Positions 45,667-46,711 of a DNA stretch of 46,711 bases are shown here, piece after piece. Origin of the DNA: Coriobacteriaceae bacterium (GTDB taxonomy: Bacteria > Actinomycetota > Coriobacteriia > Coriobacteriales > Atopobiaceae); contig SFGZ01000016.1 of the NCBI GenBank assembly GCA_004557505.1, forward strand, positions 1-46,711. Reading direction: 5' to 3'. Position numbers and translations under genes: made by a program. The notes beneath the pieces are model-generated. The model made no database searches and was not told the DNA's origin. It saw only the letters and a list, made by a program, of their open reading frames with translations. Position 1 is the first letter of the stretch; each line of letters starts with the position of its first letter.

Positions 45667-46179
45667 ATGAAAAAGGTTTATATCTGCTCCCCGTGCCGCG
45701 GGGACTACGAGAGCAACATCCAGCGGGCCAAGGAATACAGCCGGGCCGCAGCTATGAAGGGCTGCATCCCGATCGCCCCGCACATCTACCTCACGCAGTT
45801 CATGGACGACACGATCCCGGCCGAGCGCGAGCTGGCCCTGAGCTTCGGCCGCGAGCTGGTGCTCCAGTGTGACGAGCTGTGGGCCTTCGGCCTCTCCCAC
45901 CCGTCCGCGGGCATGGCCGGGGAGATTGAGGTCGCCAAGGCTGCCGGGATCCCTGTGCTGAACGGCTTCGAGGAGATCAGCCGCGTCGAGCTCGCTCCTG
46001 CTGCCGCCCCGGATCCTGAGCCGCAGGACGCTGGCAGCGTGACGCTGCACCTGCCCGGGCCGATCGGCAGCATCAGCGTCGAGATCGACGCCCGGATCGT
46101 CTGCGACCTCGCCGAGCAGTTCAAAGCCCAACCGGGCGCCCACTTCGACATCGGGCCGGGAGGTGAGCCTATTGACTAA
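45667..46179 (+). CDS. DUF4406 nucleoside deoxyribosyltransferase-like protein
   Basis: 170 residues from ATG 45667, after AATAGGAGGACATC. VYICSPCRGDYESNIQRAKEYSR, APHIYLTQFMDD and DELWAFGLSHPSAGMAGEI match DUF4406, a fold related to nucleoside 2-deoxyribosyltransferases. A C-terminal extension of about 65 residues with an acidic Pro-rich linker is unusual for the family. It may act on nucleotide pools. It overlaps recU by 8 bases. Confidence 0.82.
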   Translation: MKKVYICSPCRGDYESNIQRAKEYSRAAAMKGCIPIAPHIYLTQFMDDTIPAERELALSFGRELVLQCDELWAFGLSHPSAGMAGEIEVAKAAGIPVLNGFEEISRVELAPAAAPDPEPQDAGSVTLHLPGPIGSISVEIDARIVCDLAEQFKAQPGAHFDIGPGGEPID

Positions 46180-46711
46180 GTATAACCCGCGCACCAACGC
46201 CGAAGGCTACCCGGATCCGACGCCATACGAAGCCGAGCGCCACATCAGGGCACAGATCACCGGCAAGCAGGCCAGAGTAGCCGGCAACTACTTCGAGAAC
46301 ATGATCTCGGCCTCCTGCGAATACTACCGCGACCGCGGGATCGCCAAGATCGAAAAGACCCCGGAGCCCATGAAGCCGCTCGGGGCTAAGAACCGCAAGG
46401 GCCAGTTCCTCGCCTGCTACACCAAGCAGGCCCAGCCGGACTACGGCGGCACCCTGAAGGGCGGCCAGAGCATCTACTTCGAGGCAAAGCACACCGACGA
46501 TGACCGCATCGAGCAGCGCCGTCTCACGCAGGAGCAGCAGGATGACCTCGAAGCCCACCACAAGCTCGGCGCCGTGGCCTTCGTGCTGGTCAGCTTCAGC
46601 CTGTGCGACTTCTACCGCGTCCCGTGGCCGGTCTGGCGTGACATGGCCGAGACCTACGGCCGCAAGTACGTCAAGCAGGTCGAGCTCGCTCCCTACGAGG
46701 TGCCGGCGACG
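46172..46711 (+). CDS. recU: RecU-like Holliday junction resolvase, 5' part
   Basis: TTG start at 46172, 8 bases after GGAGG of GGGAGGTGA; no ATG is in place. The product starts TKYNPRTNAEGYPDPTPYEAER after the initiator. The nuclease core has YFENMISASCEYYRDRGIAKIEKTPEP, QPDYGGTLKGGQSIYFEAKHT (acidic and lysine residues of the PD-(D/E)XK-like site) and the C-terminal VSFSLCDFYRVPW. It resolves four-way junctions from replication or ERF recombination. The frame runs off the window and continues at base 1 to 228. Confidence 0.9.
   Translation, partial: MTKYNPRTNAEGYPDPTPYEAERHIRAQITGKQARVAGNYFENMISASCEYYRDRGIAKIEKTPEPMKPLGAKNRKGQFLACYTKQAQPDYGGTLKGGQSIYFEAKHTDDDRIEQRRLTQEQQDDLEAHHKLGAVAFVLVSFSLCDFYRVPWPVWRDMAETYGRKYVKQVELAPYEVPAT
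46613..46711. repeat. Terminal direct repeat, right copy (circular overlap)
   Basis: Identical to 1-99. See the left copy. The 99-base length equals a common assembler k-mer size, which supports an assembly overlap. Confidence 0.93.

Noticed and set aside
1..46711. CRISPR arrays, tRNA or rRNA genes
   Set aside because: I saw no regularly spaced repeat array, cloverleaf-forming sequence with CCA-type end, or rRNA segment on either strand.

Overview
This window is a complete, circular-mapping temperate myophage or prophage genome. Its first 99 bases are repeated exactly as its last 99 bases (1-99 and 46613-46711), and the recU gene reads through that junction, so the closed genome is about 46,612 bp. 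The host is probably a GC-rich member of the Bacillota (Clostridia). Ribosome binding sites are almost all strong AAGGAGG types, and many genes belong to families typical of Bacillota phages: replication terminator protein, CD1375/XkdX-like small proteins, LL-H holin, SleB-like hydrolase. All genes but one lie on the + strand.

Layout. 36.0-46.7 kb continuing into 1-5.5 kb holds the early, recombination and replication genes: IS30-type transposase, an IS30-like HTH protein, a PP-loop PAPS-reductase-like protein, DnaQ-type exonuclease, Gam/Gp157-like protein, ERF annealase, SSB, a replication initiator with iteron-like repeats, a DnaC-type loader, RecU, an OGG-type 8-oxoguanine glycosylase, replication terminator protein, a SprT-like protease and a ParB-DNA methyltransferase. 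5.4-6.2 kb holds a late-activator-like gene that appears to need a +1 frameshift, three helically phased repeats and a promoter. 6.2-15.8 kb is a lambda-like head module (GpA terminase, GpB portal, ClpP-like protease with a nested scaffold, decoration protein, capsid E). 15.8-25 kb is a P2-like contractile tail (sheath, tube, frameshifted chaperone, tape measure, X, D, V, U, W, J, I). 25-28 kb holds fibre genes.

28.0-31.7 kb is a diversity-generating retroelement (DGR): an Avd-like gene, the template repeat, a reverse transcriptase with IGNQSSQ and YMDD motifs, and a target gene with a variable repeat. A second variable repeat lies about 9.3 kb away in gene 39568-40257, inside the early operon. 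Mismatches between template and variable repeats fall only at template adenines. 31.7-34.5 kb is the lysis module, with holin-like proteins and an amidase endolysin. 34.5-36.0 kb is the switch region: the only minus-strand gene (DUF4236-TM2-SWIM), two XRE regulators and a consensus promoter with an embedded palindrome.

No tyrosine or serine integrase is visible. The DD(33)E IS30-type enzyme at 36052-37101 is the only recombinase that could integrate the phage. A consensus promoter just downstream of it fires directly into an intrinsic terminator. Other unusual points are apparent non-AUG starts (ACG, AUC) behind strong ribosome binding sites, intrinsic terminators inside the late operon, and a shared accessory domain in the sheath and baseplate J proteins.
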